In this document: positions 12,019 to 23,786 of the stretch, piece after piece
Layout of the letters: the number at the start of each line of letters is the position of its first letter
Position numbering within the stretch: the first letter of the stretch is position 1
Source: Xanthostigma xanthostigma
Taxonomy: Eukaryota > Arthropoda > Insecta > Raphidioptera > Raphidiidae
Direction: 5' to 3'
Length of the DNA stretch: 64,000 nt
Assembly (NCBI GenBank): GCA_963575645.1
Contig: OY754464.1
Location: 59,494,948-59,558,947, forward strand
Position numbers and translations under genes: made by a program
The notes under the pieces: model-generated
Seen by the model: only the letters and a program-made list of their open reading frames with translations
The model's database searches: none
Told to the model about the DNA's origin: nothing

Positions 12019-12275
12019 GAGAGAAAGTTTTTGAAACAAATATACTATTGATTGCTCTGTGTTGAGATGTCTATTGCATTAACAGCTGTCAAAAGCTTTG
12101 TTTACATTTTATCAGAATGAAATAGAAATATCTTTTATTTCAACGTTTCGTTCAGATGAATGCAAGTACATCACCAATCCTAATCATAGGAGAAATTAGG
12201 GAATTACTTCGAAAAAAGAGACGCAGATATATTTTCGATACGCCTTGCTGCCTTCACTCAAGTGAATTAATGTTT
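12019..12275 (+). repeat. Relic coding segment, copy 1
   Basis: A short segment translating to NAST...GEIREL.R.KRRRYIFDT recurs reversed at 21741-21876, where it reads NASTLTNPIIGEIRELHRRK. The conserved reading frame in two diverged copies suggests descent from an element coding sequence. I cannot name the family. The 21.8-kb copy lacks about 130 bases just upstream of this frame. Confidence 0.4.
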
Positions 12276-12330
12276 GATATAGTTAATTATATGTCATTTC
12301 TCTTTCACCTCCACTTCCAAAACTCATTAA

Positions 12331-12839
12331 CCGATTTCAAAAAAGGAGGAGGTTCTATGTTCGACTGTATATATTTTTTTTATGTATGTTCACCGATTTC
12401 TCCGTCAATTATGGACCGATTTTCAAATTGTTTTCTATTCGAAAGAGTGCAATTCCGAGGTGGTCCCATCGGAACCAAGTCAGGATCTGATGGTGGAATC
12501 CGAAGAAATCGAGGGAAACTCTCAAATTTCAAAGGCACGCATACTTGGCCTACCCATTGCAATACTTTATCTAACACTAAAAAGAGAAAAATAAAATATT
12601 TTTAACAAAAAAATTGAACCGACTTCAAAATATGCACTAAAAAGTAAAAAATAATAATTATTGTTATTTTTGGAGTCGGTGTCAGCCAAAATGAAATCTA
12701 GAGGACATGTAAGATTTAAATTGCTACTTTCGAATTCCGATGTGACACCGACTCTAAAAATAACAATAATTATTATTTTTTACTTTTTAGTGCATATTTT
12801 GAAGTCGGTTCAATTTTTTTGTTAAAAATATTTTATTTT
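12331..12839 (+). mobile_element. AAAAAAGGAGGAGG hairpin repeat, copy 1
   Basis: Begins ACCGATTTCAAAAAAGGAGG, passes TGGTCCCATCGGAACC and TCTGATGGTGGAATCCG, and ends in a 253-bp near-perfect palindrome (12587-12839) whose arms contain ATTGAACCGACTTCA and GGAGTCGGTGTCA. I know this repeat as widespread in insects. The second copy (42133-42475) is in the opposite orientation. Confidence 0.7.
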
Positions 12840-13301
12840 ACATATATACGATCGTATTCATCGAGCCTAAAAAATGTTCAACGTATTGCTGATATGCGGA
12901 AGTAGGTATACTGTCAATTACTTGGCACGAATTTGAACGACTGTTTTTGCGTGAAGTCAATATCGTTTAAGTCTCAACCATACAAAGAAGCCAGGTGTCT
13001 CGAACATCAGTCACTGAATAAATTGATGAGATATCACAAAGTCAAAACATACAGTGTCACTGATAAAGTGATAAAAATACATACTGAGCACTGTCGTAGA
13101 CCAGTGACGTAGATCACAACCAGCACTGATTTTAATCTGACAATGTCAAACCAGCTCTCCAAATTATAATTGATTTTTATTCTTGATCGGTAGTTGAAAC
13201 TATATTAAGAACTAACACAATCATACGTTTATGGCTTAAGTTGCCGAGCGTCTATAATTTACAATCAATCAAAACGAACATTCGAAACTTGATTTTAGTG
13301 T
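12840..13301. other. No gene seen; holds one copy of the AGACGCTCG motif
   Basis: The recurring motif lies reversed at 13241-13266. Otherwise nothing was recognised. Confidence 0.4.
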
Positions 13302-13990
13302 TCCGTGCAAAACGAACCACTTCTGGAATCATCTATTCGTCGGCTATAGGCGATTTTCTCTGAAATTATTTAACGTAAAAATTTGAAAGAAACCCTCACA
13401 AATCTTATGGGATTTGGTTCTCGGTTAAATTGATTGAAAATGGTTTTATTTTATAGTTTAAAGGTCACAAAGTAAAAGTGTCCATGGGCGCATAGCCTAA
13501 AAGTCTGGATTTTTAGCTACAGATATGTTTATGTTTATTGCGAATTTATAGATATAGGGATTCACAAACATGTTCCATGTTCTACTTTTGTGCTTTTTTT
13601 AGAAATAGAAAAATAGTCGAAAACTAGGTAATGTTGGAAGATGTCAACCTGTATAAAATAATAATGTCATATTCGAATTCAGAGCACTTGAACAGAGCTT
13701 AGGATTTTTTAAGATTAAGAATTCAATGGATATCCCTATATCTAAAACCTCTCTAAACAGATCTGTAGCTGAAAATCTATTGGTTTTTAGGCTATGCGCC
13801 CGTGGACAGTTTTTTTAGTGATCTATAAATTATAAAATTAAATCATTTGCAATTAATTTAACCGAGAGCCAAATTCCATAAGGTTTGCCCAGGGTCCTTT
13901 CGAACAAAAATAGAGTGTGTAGACCCAAATACAGACCTGAAGTATAAAAAGTTGAATTTTGATTTTTTAATTTCAGGGAGTATATACTGA
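13302..13990 (+). repeat. GTTCCGTGCA repeat (R4) split by an inverted repeat
   Basis: The left part (GTTCCGTGCAAAACG...TTAACGTAAAAATTTG) and right part (CTGAAGTATAAAAAGTTGAA) are contiguous in the second copy at 41941-42132. Here an imperfect inverted repeat of about 500 bp (13391-13896) sits between them. It has arms such as GGTTCTCGGTTAAATT and AATTTAACCGAGAGCC, and GGGCGCATAGCC inverted as GGCTATGCGCCC. Confidence 0.55.
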
Positions 13991-14019
13991 GAAATGGTGA
14001 AAAGCTAGTATTTTACATA

Positions 14020-14939
14020 TAGTTTAAGCTCCCATGACACAAAAAGTTACCCCAAAGAACACCTCAAAATTATAAAGTGAAAATGGCTGAAAAACATGTC
14101 AGAAACATGTTACGCCCGCCAGACAAGTAAAAATTTTAATTGTTTTATGAATTTTTGAATTTAAAAAAAAAAACATGATTTTACTTTCCAAAACACCTGC
14201 TTGAAATTTATACAATTTGTAGTAAATAATGTACCATTTTTGAAAAATGTGGTCTGGCTGACAATTTTTGTTAATAAATTAGCCAGACTTCACTTGTTAT
14301 AAACTATTTTTTTTATGAAAATACATTTCATAACACCTCCTTGAATTTTTTTTTAAATAAAGTTTAAGATCTCTTCTATCGAATACAAAACTGGTCTGGC
14401 TGACAATTTTTGTTAATAGACTTCATTTGTTATAAAATTTTTTGTTTATAAAATCTGTCATAGTAAAAAACATTTTTTCGCTGACAGACCAATTTTTATG
14501 CATAAAATAGATGTCAAACCTTCTTTCAGAAAAAAATTAAGATGGTGTTTTGACACGGCCCTTGTAAAAGCTAATTTGTTTATAAAAAAACGCTGTTACG
14601 GCGCTTAAAAATTGAATCTGGCATGGTAAAAAACAATATTTTGATGAAAAATGTATTAAAGTATATAAAAGGGATCTACCGTATTAATTTAGAATAAAAA
14701 AAAAAATTTTTTCTAGTTAGCAACGATTATACCATATTTTTTCATTAAAAAATGTGGTGTTTTGGAAAGTAAAATCATGATTTTTTTTTTAATTCAAAAA
14801 TTCATAAAAAATAACAATTAACAAATTTTTACTTGTCTGGCGGGCGTAACATGTTTCTGACATGTTTTTCAGCCATTTTCACTTTATAATTTTGAGGTGT
14901 TCTTTGGGGTAACTTTTTGTGTCATGGGAGCTTAAACTA
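14020..14939. mobile_element. 920-bp foldback element
   Basis: The left end TAGTTTAAGCTCCCATGACA and right end TGTCATGGGAGCTTAAACTA are exact inverse matches, and the arms run about 165 bp, including GCCCGCCAGACAAGTAAAAA. The centre has a direct repeat GGTCTGGCTGACAATTTTTG at two places. Possible TA target duplication. No coding capacity. Confidence 0.75.
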
Positions 14940-15335
14940 ATATTAGTTGTTTATAATTTAAAATAAACATTAACAAAATAATTTTAAACAAACAGGAAGT
15001 ATATAATGTTCAAAATAATTTACACGCCCACATGTTTATTGTACGTTTATGAGTTTTCATTAATAAACAAGACGCGTTGAAGAGATAGCGATTGCCGATT
15101 AGCGGTAAAACAATGTCATTTTCCTAACCAATAAAACGGCTGATTCATATGCGAAGACTTAATATGCCAATTCTATAAACTCATTGACATTGCAAAATTA
15201 CCACCCGTATAATTAGCACTGAATAATCACGTGTCACGACTATACTTCTTTTGTTTCTTGACTGCATCTATTAAAGGGAAACTGTGATTAAAGTCATCCC
15301 GCATAGAGTTTTGCATGTCGCTTGACTTATAAAAT
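14940..15335. other. No gene seen
   Basis: Short AT-rich gap between the foldback and an R1 copy. Confidence 0.4.
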
Positions 15336-15999
15336 TTCCAGCCAATTGGGCAACGGGACCATTTCAACTTCGAAGATATTAGACATTTGATATAGTATAA
15401 TGAAAAAAAGAAAATTTCTGATCTTGCGTGAGGTGACGCGGGTAGGTAATGGCTAGTATTCAATATGATATTTGATATTCATTGCCATGGTTACCTACAT
15501 AATATCTTCCACGTCATGTAAAAATTAATCAAAGCATGCTTAACTAGTTTATTTCTGACAGATCTACAAAACAAAAGAACAGCTATTTTTTTTTATTTTC
15601 AAAATATTTCCGAAACTATAAAGTTTAGAAAAAAAGTTAACCAAATTTTCTTGAAAAAATAAATATAGAATAATAAGCCGTTATGAAAAGTATACCTACC
15701 GTTATTACATAAAAAAACACCGTTACAACATGTATCTCTTCTTCGCATGCGCCGATTTTCTTCAAAAACAATAGGGCTATTCACATTTGCGTATCAAACA
15801 TCTTTCCAAAATTTGGTTTCAATCAGTTCATCCGTTTGGCCTGTATCCTTCTCACAGACTAACAATCAGACGCACAGAGTTTTTCCAAAAATATGTTTTT
15901 TTGGATTTGGGGGACCTTAAAACGGAAAAATATCTTAAAATTTTGAAAACTGATTTTTCGATCTAAACTAGTACCATTCCCCACTTGGGTTGGATTGAT
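15336..15999 (+). repeat. Repeat family R1, copy 3 (both ends)
   Basis: Begins TTCCAGCCAATTGGGCAACG and ends ACCATTCCCCACTTGGGTTG. It keeps the GCCATGGTTAC block (15481-15493) and CGCATGCGC (15744-15752). About 660 bp, the cleanest uninterrupted plus-strand copy. Confidence 0.75.
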
Positions 16000-17214
16000 A
16001 AAAAATTCTCACGAATAAAAAAAAATCGACCAAGCGCCAGACGAACTTACATGAAGTGTATTTTTCAGATTTTTCTGAGCCATATTTTTCGAGATATGGT
16101 AGGTAGACAGCAATTTATTTAATTTTTTTTTTTTTGGAAAAGTGAATTATGTACATAAAACGTTTTAAATGTACCACCGGTCGCCAAGTGGTCAAAAAAT
16201 TCGACCGTAAATCTTTAGATTTTTAAGTTTAAGCGTTGTCATAATATGGATTTCTCCTGGATCGATTTTACCTGTGTATATTCGTACACATCGTGATGAA
16301 ACATACATTGTGCACTTCCTCTCATTAAAAAGAGAAAAATGATGTATGTTTCATCACAATATGTGCGAATTAACACACCCAAATCGGTACTACAACTTTT
16401 TCCTTTCTGTATTTATATATATTATGATAAGCAAAAACCCCATCATCAGAGCTGATTCGACACTTCTTTCATGTTGCCATATTGATTACGTTACAAACTC
16501 CTTCCCCATATGCCAGAATCCAATACAGGAAGTGAATTTAACTTTGATTTAATATTATATAAATAGCATACATACTTTTGATTAAAAGTTCTGACAAAAT
16601 AATAACATGAAATTAACAATTATTTATAATGTTATAAAAGTGCAGTGTGTTTGGTTTTATTCAATTACAATTTTATCTGCACGCTTTTATTCAGAATATG
16701 ATAAGTTTTTAATAGTATTTTAACAGTGTATGCGTTGGTTATAGGACACTAATGCACAAAGTATAATTTATTTCTAAATACAACATATATAGTACCCCAG
16801 CTAATATGTAATTTATCATATCTTGTCGTCTGTGTATTTGTAATAACATATTTGTTACTACACGAGTCTCGTACTTATCACCATCACTATACAGAACTAT
16901 GCCAGGACGGAACTAAATTACATTACCCACTATTCCAAATGCAGCGAAAGTCGATTTTAATGACAACAGTAAATTCCAAAATCGGCCTGGCAATTACCGT
17001 TTGATTCAACAAAATGAACAGAAATAATAAAGCGACACAAAGCAGGCATAGTTTTCGTAAACAACTCAAATGAAATCCAACATTGTTGCACATGGTGTTG
17101 ACACCAGCTATCAGCAAAATTATTACGAAGTGAAAATCAACTATTTTATATAATGAGGTACACTCAGAAACGTAATGCTTTTATGATTCGTGTTACTGTT
17201 ACAACCATGGAGAT
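16000..17214. other. No gene seen; one small hairpin
   Basis: 16283-16376 is a hairpin with arms GTGATGAAACATACATTGTG and its inverse, probably a tiny MITE. A minus-strand frame at 16923-17117 has a hydrophobic segment but no other support. Confidence 0.4.
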
Positions 17215-17412
17215 ATTAGACTAGAGTACGCGAGTGAGTCGTGAAAGTGTCTGCAATTCAGACAAAGAACAGTTCCATGGTAACTAATGATAAAAAACAA
17301 TGCTGATTTGAGTAAACAAATATCTGGTTTTCTGGAATCTCTGCAACGTTCTCTCTCTCAACTGAGGACACTTTCACTTATGGCAAGCATACGACCTAGC
17401 GTACTCTAGTTA
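17215..17412. mobile_element. Small inverted-repeat element (MITE-like)
   Basis: Ends ACTAGAGTACGC and GCGTACTCTAGT, with a second inverted pair GAAAGTGTC / GACACTTTC just inside. The arms are diverged. Confidence 0.5.
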
Positions 17413-17611
17413 CTTATATCTTAAGGGATAAATTTCAACGAAATTGGTCAGCCAAACAAATTTATATTTACACGCTTCAAGACCTTCGATGACAAATTGA
17501 CAAAAAAAAGTTTTTTTTTATTATAAATGTGATATCCGGCTTTAAAAACGTACCTATGTACGACTTTAAAAAGGTATGTCTGGCTTTTAAAAAATATATT
17601 CTTGCGTGCCC

Positions 17612-18259
17612 CCTGTTGGGACGATAATGTGTTCCATAGAATGTTCCAGACCACGACAACAAAAACAATGGAAAGCAGGTAAAACCCGACCTTCTTAGAA
17701 TTGCCTGGAGAAGGCAATGCATGTAAAAAAAGGTTGAGATGCTTCTAGAACATTAGACAGGCGGGGGACGAAGCTATAAAAAGCGAGCGGAGTGGTTGGC
17801 AAGTCAGTTAGTCAGCCAGTTGGTTAGTTGTTCGTGAGTTGTTGATGTGCTCTAGCGTTGCGACATAAATAATTCAGTTATACTGTAAAGATAAATAAAC
17901 TTTTGTGTATGTAAATCATTGAGTGCAATTATATAAATCTGGTTTAACATAAATTTTGTAAATAGTCGTGTGAATATAGTTAATATACAAGTGTGAATAA
18001 GTGTACTAGATAAACATTGTTGGGTTTGTGTGTTGTAAATATTTTGTGTTCATAATTTAGTGACTCTATATTCTCTGTTACTTAGTCTTTTATTTTATTA
18101 TTTAGAACTGTCGCTATTTTATTTCTGTTAACATTATTATTTCTGTTAAGTTAAAGAAGTACGCTTTCGTTTGTGTATTTAACTGTTTTGTTAAACATTT
18201 ATTATTGTAAAATGTAAATAAATAATTTCCAGCACGGACTAGAACAGTTTTGTTACAAC
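17612..18259 (+). mobile_element. Possible lone LTR (retrotransposon fossil)
   Basis: A 648-bp block starts TGTTGGGACG and ends GTTACAACA, the TG..CA form typical of gypsy-type LTRs. It holds a TATAAAA box at 17775-17781, TCAGT initiator-like motifs about 28 bases on, and an AATAAA at 17894-17899. No internal region, second LTR or clear target duplication was recognised, so it would be a solo or partial LTR. A host promoter is the alternative. Confidence 0.35.
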
Positions 18260-20504
18260 ATGTAAAGCTTTTAGGGCAAAATGTCTGGCCTATAATACAG
18301 CGTCGAGTCCAGCTTTTGTATTTTAGGGCCTGGTAACCCCTCAGTGTAAAACGTCATACTTATAGTTACAGATATAGGTTAGCATTAGCATGTCGGTTAC
18401 GAGAACTCATAAGATTTTACCCATCCAAAAATCGCATAACGTGCCAATAGGAACTTTCACTTCAAAAATGTATTACAATCTAAATATATAAACTACTATT
18501 AAGATTGAGGGAGCAATGTGAGTTATTCAAAATTATTAAATTTTGACATGGTTCAATTGGTGCCTAGAATAGTTCTAGAGTGTCTGAGTTACAGTTGTTA
18601 TGTACATAACGTACTTCAGTAAATGTACGCTCAGCTGCCATGTTGATTGATATGCAAATGTAGCATGTTTTGATGCCACTCCCTTCTTGCCCCCCTACAC
18701 CGTGTCTCCCAGTTAATCCTTCTATCATTATATGTGTCTTGTATTCAACTTAAATGTTCGTAATTTTATCATTTCAAAAGTTACTACATGAATTTCTTTT
18801 TGTTGTTAAAGTTATAAATTACACGTAATTGCCTCTCTTCAATTTAACATCGCTTTTATAGAAGCGTTTAACAGAAATCGTTAATTGTATAACTGAAAAT
18901 ACACGGTTAATCATTCATTAGGTATAATACTTTATGAAACATTTTATGGTCATAATTTTAAAATTATTGGTCTCTTTCAAGAAAGAGCTGATCTGGAGTT
19001 CCGTCCACTATACCTAAGAAAAGTAACGTTTTTCGCAGGTATACCTACACACAAATTCCGTCCAGAATTACTCAAAATTCTGTCCGCCGTGTTACGCCCT
19101 GTTTCCCGTACTTTGAAACCAATGAATAGTAAACTTGCTAACAAAAAGTGCTTTGGGCAACTATAAAATGTACCTACAAACAAAAACAAAAACTGATTGT
19201 ACATCACATAACGTTTTTAGATTTGATATTGTAGAAGAAGAAGAGGAAATCTTTATTTACAATAATAATTATTATAATAATTATTTACAACTATGTACAA
19301 TCTAATATAGGGGTTTCAGCAAAATTGCTAAAGCCCACCTGAAAGAATTAATGATTATTTGTTTTTATCGATTTCGATATTATAGAAAAACTCACGACAT
19401 TATTGATGGAATCGTTAATTTGTAAAAAAAAATTTTGACTCATTCGTCACAAAATTCATGCCCATATTCACCGAACACTATTAAAGATAGAAGTTAATAA
19501 TCTTGGAACAAAATTATAAATGTACTTTCAATTCACCAAGCAAAATATGACATAGAAAAGTTAGTTATAGAATAAATATACACTGCACTATACTCCTTGC
19601 TCTTTTTTTTGAATATTTGTTCACCCAAAAATCCGACCGATGGCATTATTTTAAACGTCAAAAAAATTTCACAATATAATAATGTTTTATCCTAATCCAA
19701 TTTTACACAAAACTTCCGCTAACTTTAATGTTTTATAACTATACACTTCACAAAAGGTTAATAAACAACACATAAAATAATAAATTCACAAGAGCAACTG
19801 TAGATATAATACTCCCCGTTTATAGGTTAGGTATTATGATATACGTGGCGGCCACTATTATTTTATCAGGCGAATAAATATTTATACCCTAGAAGTAAGA
19901 CAGAATAGATACCTACAGTAACCATAATTATGGTTAGTGAATTGAATTATCGCTATTTATTCGGAGGATTAGTTACCTGAAGAACAAACGAACCGAATAA
20001 ATAACTACTTACGTTGGGTGAATATGACCATTAATCATTTCGCTTCCAAATAAAAATGTTGCCGGGCGAACCCGGGCCGGTCGACTAGTTGTACAATAAA
20101 ACAAATTCGTTTATAAATAGCGTCGCCACCCCAGTCCTTGTTGCGCGCCGTGCATATTTGAATTGCATGCAACACAATATTATACGACATATTGATGTGT
20201 CCCAGTGGGACGCCGTGCATTTGTTTACTCTCGATGGAGAGCCGTGGGACGACACAGCGGCGCTATGCATATTTCATCCAGCTAACAACCTGTAGTTGTA
20301 AATGCAAGTACTGCATTATTTGACATTATTATACAAATACATATTGCAGTTTAACATTTTTTCCGGAAATATGCTTTTTAAAATATGAAGAATGGGGCCG
20401 TCCTACCAAATTAAAATCCGCGTTTTTTATATAACACTGCAGTCATTTAACACTCCTCTTGTCTGTTATAATGACTCGGTAAAATGTTACAGATAGCTGT
20501 CGTG
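18260..20504. other. No gene seen
   Basis: Mostly AT-rich. 19229-19335 reversed ends in TTGTAAATAAAGATTTCCTC, like the tail of a Jockey-type LINE, but no coding remains. 20100-20290 is GC-richer with short frames on both strands that I cannot assign. Confidence 0.35.
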
Positions 20505-20512
20505 GAAGTAAC

Positions 20513-20707
20513 CAGGGCCCGATCCAGCTATTTCGCCGCTCCGGGAAAAATAATATTTGCCGCCTTTTACCCATGCGTTGTTCCATAGATGGTGTAATTT
20601 TATTTTGTTTATCCATCTTTCAAATTTTCGCCGCCGACGCCGCGCCACCCTCAATTTTGCCGCTCCGGACAATTGCCTGGTTTGCCCCCCTTCTAGATCG
20701 GGCCCTG
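20513..20707. mobile_element. hAT-type MITE, 195 bp
   Basis: Inverted ends CAGGGCCCGATC / GATCGGGCCCTG and an 8-bp target duplication GAAGTAAC (20505-20512) versus GAAGTGAC (20708-20715), one mismatch. GC-rich compared with its surroundings. No coding capacity. Confidence 0.8.
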
Positions 20708-20715
20708 GAAGTGAC

Positions 20716-21163
20716 GCTTTCTAACTAAAAACAATTATTACCAGAATGTCTATCATGCAGTCTATCTGCTTGTTTGTTGGTACTAGGATCACTGAGAACA
20801 ACTGACCGATTTTTAGAATTTTTTTGGTTGGTTTAAAGAAAAAAATATATGTATTGTTTACATGTTTTACTTCAACCGCCGTAAAGGTTACAAGCACGAG
20901 TTTTTATTGTCTCACTTTATGTTCAAGTAGTGCTTCGTGAGTTCTTCACAACGACACCTTGCTAAATGCGTCTCCACACTACATTACTTTAAAATTTTGC
21001 ACAAAGCTAATTCGTAACTTTCATAATCATGCGCCTACACTCGTGTGATGACGTCACAGGCAAAACAAATCCTGCGTGACGAACACGTACAGACACGATC
21101 TACCCGTTGTGGGCTCAACTATTGTTTACGCTGCAGTCTGTCGAATTTTGCATATATTTAATA
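20716..21163. other. No gene seen
   Basis: Spacer between two hAT elements; nothing recognised. Confidence 0.4.
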
Positions 21164-21171
21164 ATTTACTA

Positions 21172-21705
21172 CAGTGATTCCCAAAGTGGTCTATATTGAC
21201 CCCCAGGGGTCGACGACAACTTGCAAGGGGTCCATGTCAGGGAGAAAAAAATTGGGGGTCCATTAAATGAAAATGGGGACAACGATAGTGAATCTCTAAA
21301 CAAAAAAAGAAACAAACTGGACATCGTTAACCGAAGAGATTTAAGATTAAATCTAACTAAATTGATGACAAATGTTAAAAATTTATTATTAAAGCATCAG
21401 GTTCATCCCTCACACTAAAAGCATTTTTTTTTGCTTAGTTGTTTTATGTAACAGAAATTAAATTTTAATTTTAATCGTTTAATTTGAATCTAATTAATAA
21501 ATGTATAAAACTAAACATTTCACACTACATTTCACTACCGTTATAAATTTAAATCGTTCAAAGTGAGTAGCACTATACCGGTTGTCAAAAATACATTTGA
21601 AATTAATGAATTTGCAAAAAATCAATATCAGATAAGCAGGGGGTGTACCCAAAACCGAAAAACATGGCAAGTGGTCTACGAGACAAAAATGTTTGGGAAC
21701 CTCTG
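21172..21705 (+). mobile_element. Internally deleted hAT element keeping the transposase C-terminus
   Basis: Ends CAGTGATTCCCAAAGTGG and TTTGGGAACCTCTG, with a perfect 8-bp duplication ATTTACTA at 21164-21171 and 21706-21713. A plus-strand frame (about 21317-21418) ends RRDLRLNLTKLMTNVKNLL...HPSH-stop. This is the characteristic last segment of Charlie/ZBED5-like hAT transposases (DLRL.LT...I..L...HQ.HPSH). The catalytic domain is gone, so this is a deletion derivative of an autonomous element. Confidence 0.85.
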
Positions 21706-21740
21706 ATTTACTATATGAATCATCTACCGAATGTGCCGTG

Positions 21741-21876
21741 AGCGAAGGCAACAAAGCGTATCGAAAATATATCTGCGTCTCTTTCTTCGATGTAATTCCC
21801 TGATTTCTCCGATGATAGGATTAGTTAATGTACTTGCATTTAATCTGAATAAAGTATCTCTGTTTCAAAAACTTTG
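21741..21876 (-). repeat. Relic coding segment, copy 2
   Basis: Reverse-strand partner of 12019-12275. It encodes NASTLTNPIIGEIRELHRRK followed by KRRRYIFDT. Family unknown. Confidence 0.4.
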
Positions 21877-22147
21877 TGTTTTGGCCCAGGAGGAAGCAAA
21901 TTAGAACTTTCTTAAGCCAGGTCCATCGTGCTTGTTTTGCCCTCCTGGATACGCCAGTGCTTACGGCGTAAAAAAAGACAGAGGTATATGTTTGCACCCT
22001 AATGGTTCGATTGCGATTTCATTCCTATGCTCAGTATAGAATAAAAGTACATGGGATTTTGTCACACATAGATAGTTCAAGCGGCTGTCACTGCAACGAG
22101 CGAATAGACGTTTTCACGTCAACACGAAATCTAGGTATTCCTATTTC

Positions 22148-22605
22148 AGCGGTCGCTGCACACTAAACTGGAAACACTACTTGGACTTCTGCTGGCCGGC
22201 TGGCTGGGTACAAAGCTAGAAATTACGTTACTGCGGGCTCGTCTGCTAGCTCACAAGATAGATTTTAAAATTATAACAGGAGCTATTTTTCTTGCTACGT
22301 CCTCTGCTTGTTCTGAGCAAGAACTAATCAGGAAACAGTATCTTGTCACGTGGGCGACATGAAAAAACGCCCAACAACCAACATGGCGTCATTCTACTCA
22401 GAGTCAGACAAGAGACACGTTTTGCTCTGTCTTATATTTGAACTGTCACTGCGCGCGTACCAGATCTATCGACAAAACAAGCTTGAAAAGACGTCTCGTG
22501 CGAAGCGAGCACATAAAAGCAATTAAGAAAACCAGCGCTAGAAAACTAGTAGTCAAATCTAGCAAGGAGTCTAGCGGCAAATCCAGCCTCGTGGTCAGCG
22601 GTCTT
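22148..22605. mobile_element. PIF/Harbinger-like MITE, uninterrupted copy
   Basis: Same family as 49352-50256. It shares CGCTGCACAC at the left, ATGGCGTCATTCT, GAACTGTCACTGCGCGCG, AACCAGCGCTAGAAAACTAG and the inverted right end. It preserves the unoccupied site CACGTTTTGCTCTG (about 22416-22429), where the 49-kb copy carries a 475-bp insertion. Confidence 0.7.
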
Positions 22606-22717
22606 TACAAGTAAAAGCCAAAGAGTTCGGCAGACTTTTAGGGATGGAAGATAAATGCTCAGAAAGTTGGAAATAAAAAAATATTTTTAGAACCTCTACT
22701 GGTACCGAAACGTGTTA

Positions 22718-22852
22718 GGCCTAGCTCACATGAAGAGCGTTCAACGCGCCACCAACGCGCGTTATCATATAAACAGTTATATACAATTGTATAGAAATTG
22801 TAAACGAGCGTTGGGCCAACGCGCGTTGAACGCTCTTCATGTGAGCTAGGCC
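22718..22852. mobile_element. Foldback MITE, 135 bp
   Basis: Ends GGCCTAGCTCACATGAAGAG and its exact inverse; the arms continue through CGTTCAACGCG. The core is AT-rich. The target duplication is unclear. Confidence 0.8.
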
Positions 22853-23267
22853 ATACTCATCCCGCTGCGTTGAATTGTTATGTAATTCGAAGAATATATT
22901 CAAGGCAATAATATATAGGGGAGAATGTGGAGGAATGGGACACAGGAGGAATGGGACAGTAAGGTTTTTTTAAATTTGGCGGGTGTTTAAATGTTTCAAT
23001 TCGTCACAACAGATGACATATGCTGCTCAAAAGTATATGATAAATTTTAATACATGTTGAAGTATGTATGTTCGAGCTATTAAAAAAAGTGTGATTTTGT
23101 GGAAAAAAGTAAGTAGGTATATGTGCCAACCTATTTTTTTGTACTGTGTAGACTATTATTACTTAAGCAAATATCTATGATAAAATAATAAATAATGAAA
23201 GATTGTAGAAGAGAATCGTGATAAATGTGATGCTATATTCTTAATTTAGAAATTACAATAATAGTAT

Positions 23268-23391
23268 ATTGTGCGACTAGTGAGAGAAGGAGAAGATTCC
23301 ATGAGCGTGAAATTTGCCGCACGAGCGCAGCGAGTGCGGTAAAACACACGCGAGTGGAATATTCTCCTTCGATCAATAGTCGCACATAATA
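23268..23391. repeat. Hairpin with GCACGAGCGCAGCGAGTGCG core
   Basis: Inverted arms AGTATATTGTGCGACTA / TAGTCGCACATAATACT and GGAGAAGATTCCA / GGAATATTCTCC surround a GC-rich loop. It directly abuts the next element. Confidence 0.6.
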
Positions 23392-23392
23392 C

Positions 23393-23786
23393 TTTATTCA
23401 ACTAGCAGGAGTAATATGTAATCGGGGCCCTGATAAAAGAGGGAAAAATAATAAATCACTTCATTGATTGACGTACCACCGTCAGTGTATACACAAGATT
23501 GCCATGATTTCGCTGAATTGCGATGCTGTTTTCATATAAGTATACAATACCGCCTACCACGTTCCTATTGGTCCAGAAGCTACTTGCAGTTTTTTTCATT
23601 ATTTAGCGCTTGGGCTTGTTACTGAGTTTCTATTGGTCCAGAAAATTCATTATTACACTAGTGAAGTAATACATTATTTCTCCCACGCCAGAAAATTCAT
23701 TATTACACTATAGTGAAGTAATATATTATTTCTCCCACGTTTAGCAGGGCCCCGAAATTACATATTACTCACGCGTGTTGAATAAA
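23393..23786. mobile_element. TTTATTCAAC-ended MITE with internal tandem repeat
   Basis: Ends TTTATTCAACTAGCAGGAG and its inverse ending GTTGAATAAA; subterminal AATATGTAAT...GGGGCCCTG is also inverted. Inside, a roughly 50-bp unit (CCAGAAAATTCATTATTACA...TTTCTCCCACG) is repeated twice at 23638-23740. Confidence 0.7.

Noticed and set aside
12156-12605. 149-codon frame as a gene
   Set aside because: It runs from a repeated relic segment into the AAAAAAGGAGGAGG repeat; no gene-like continuity.
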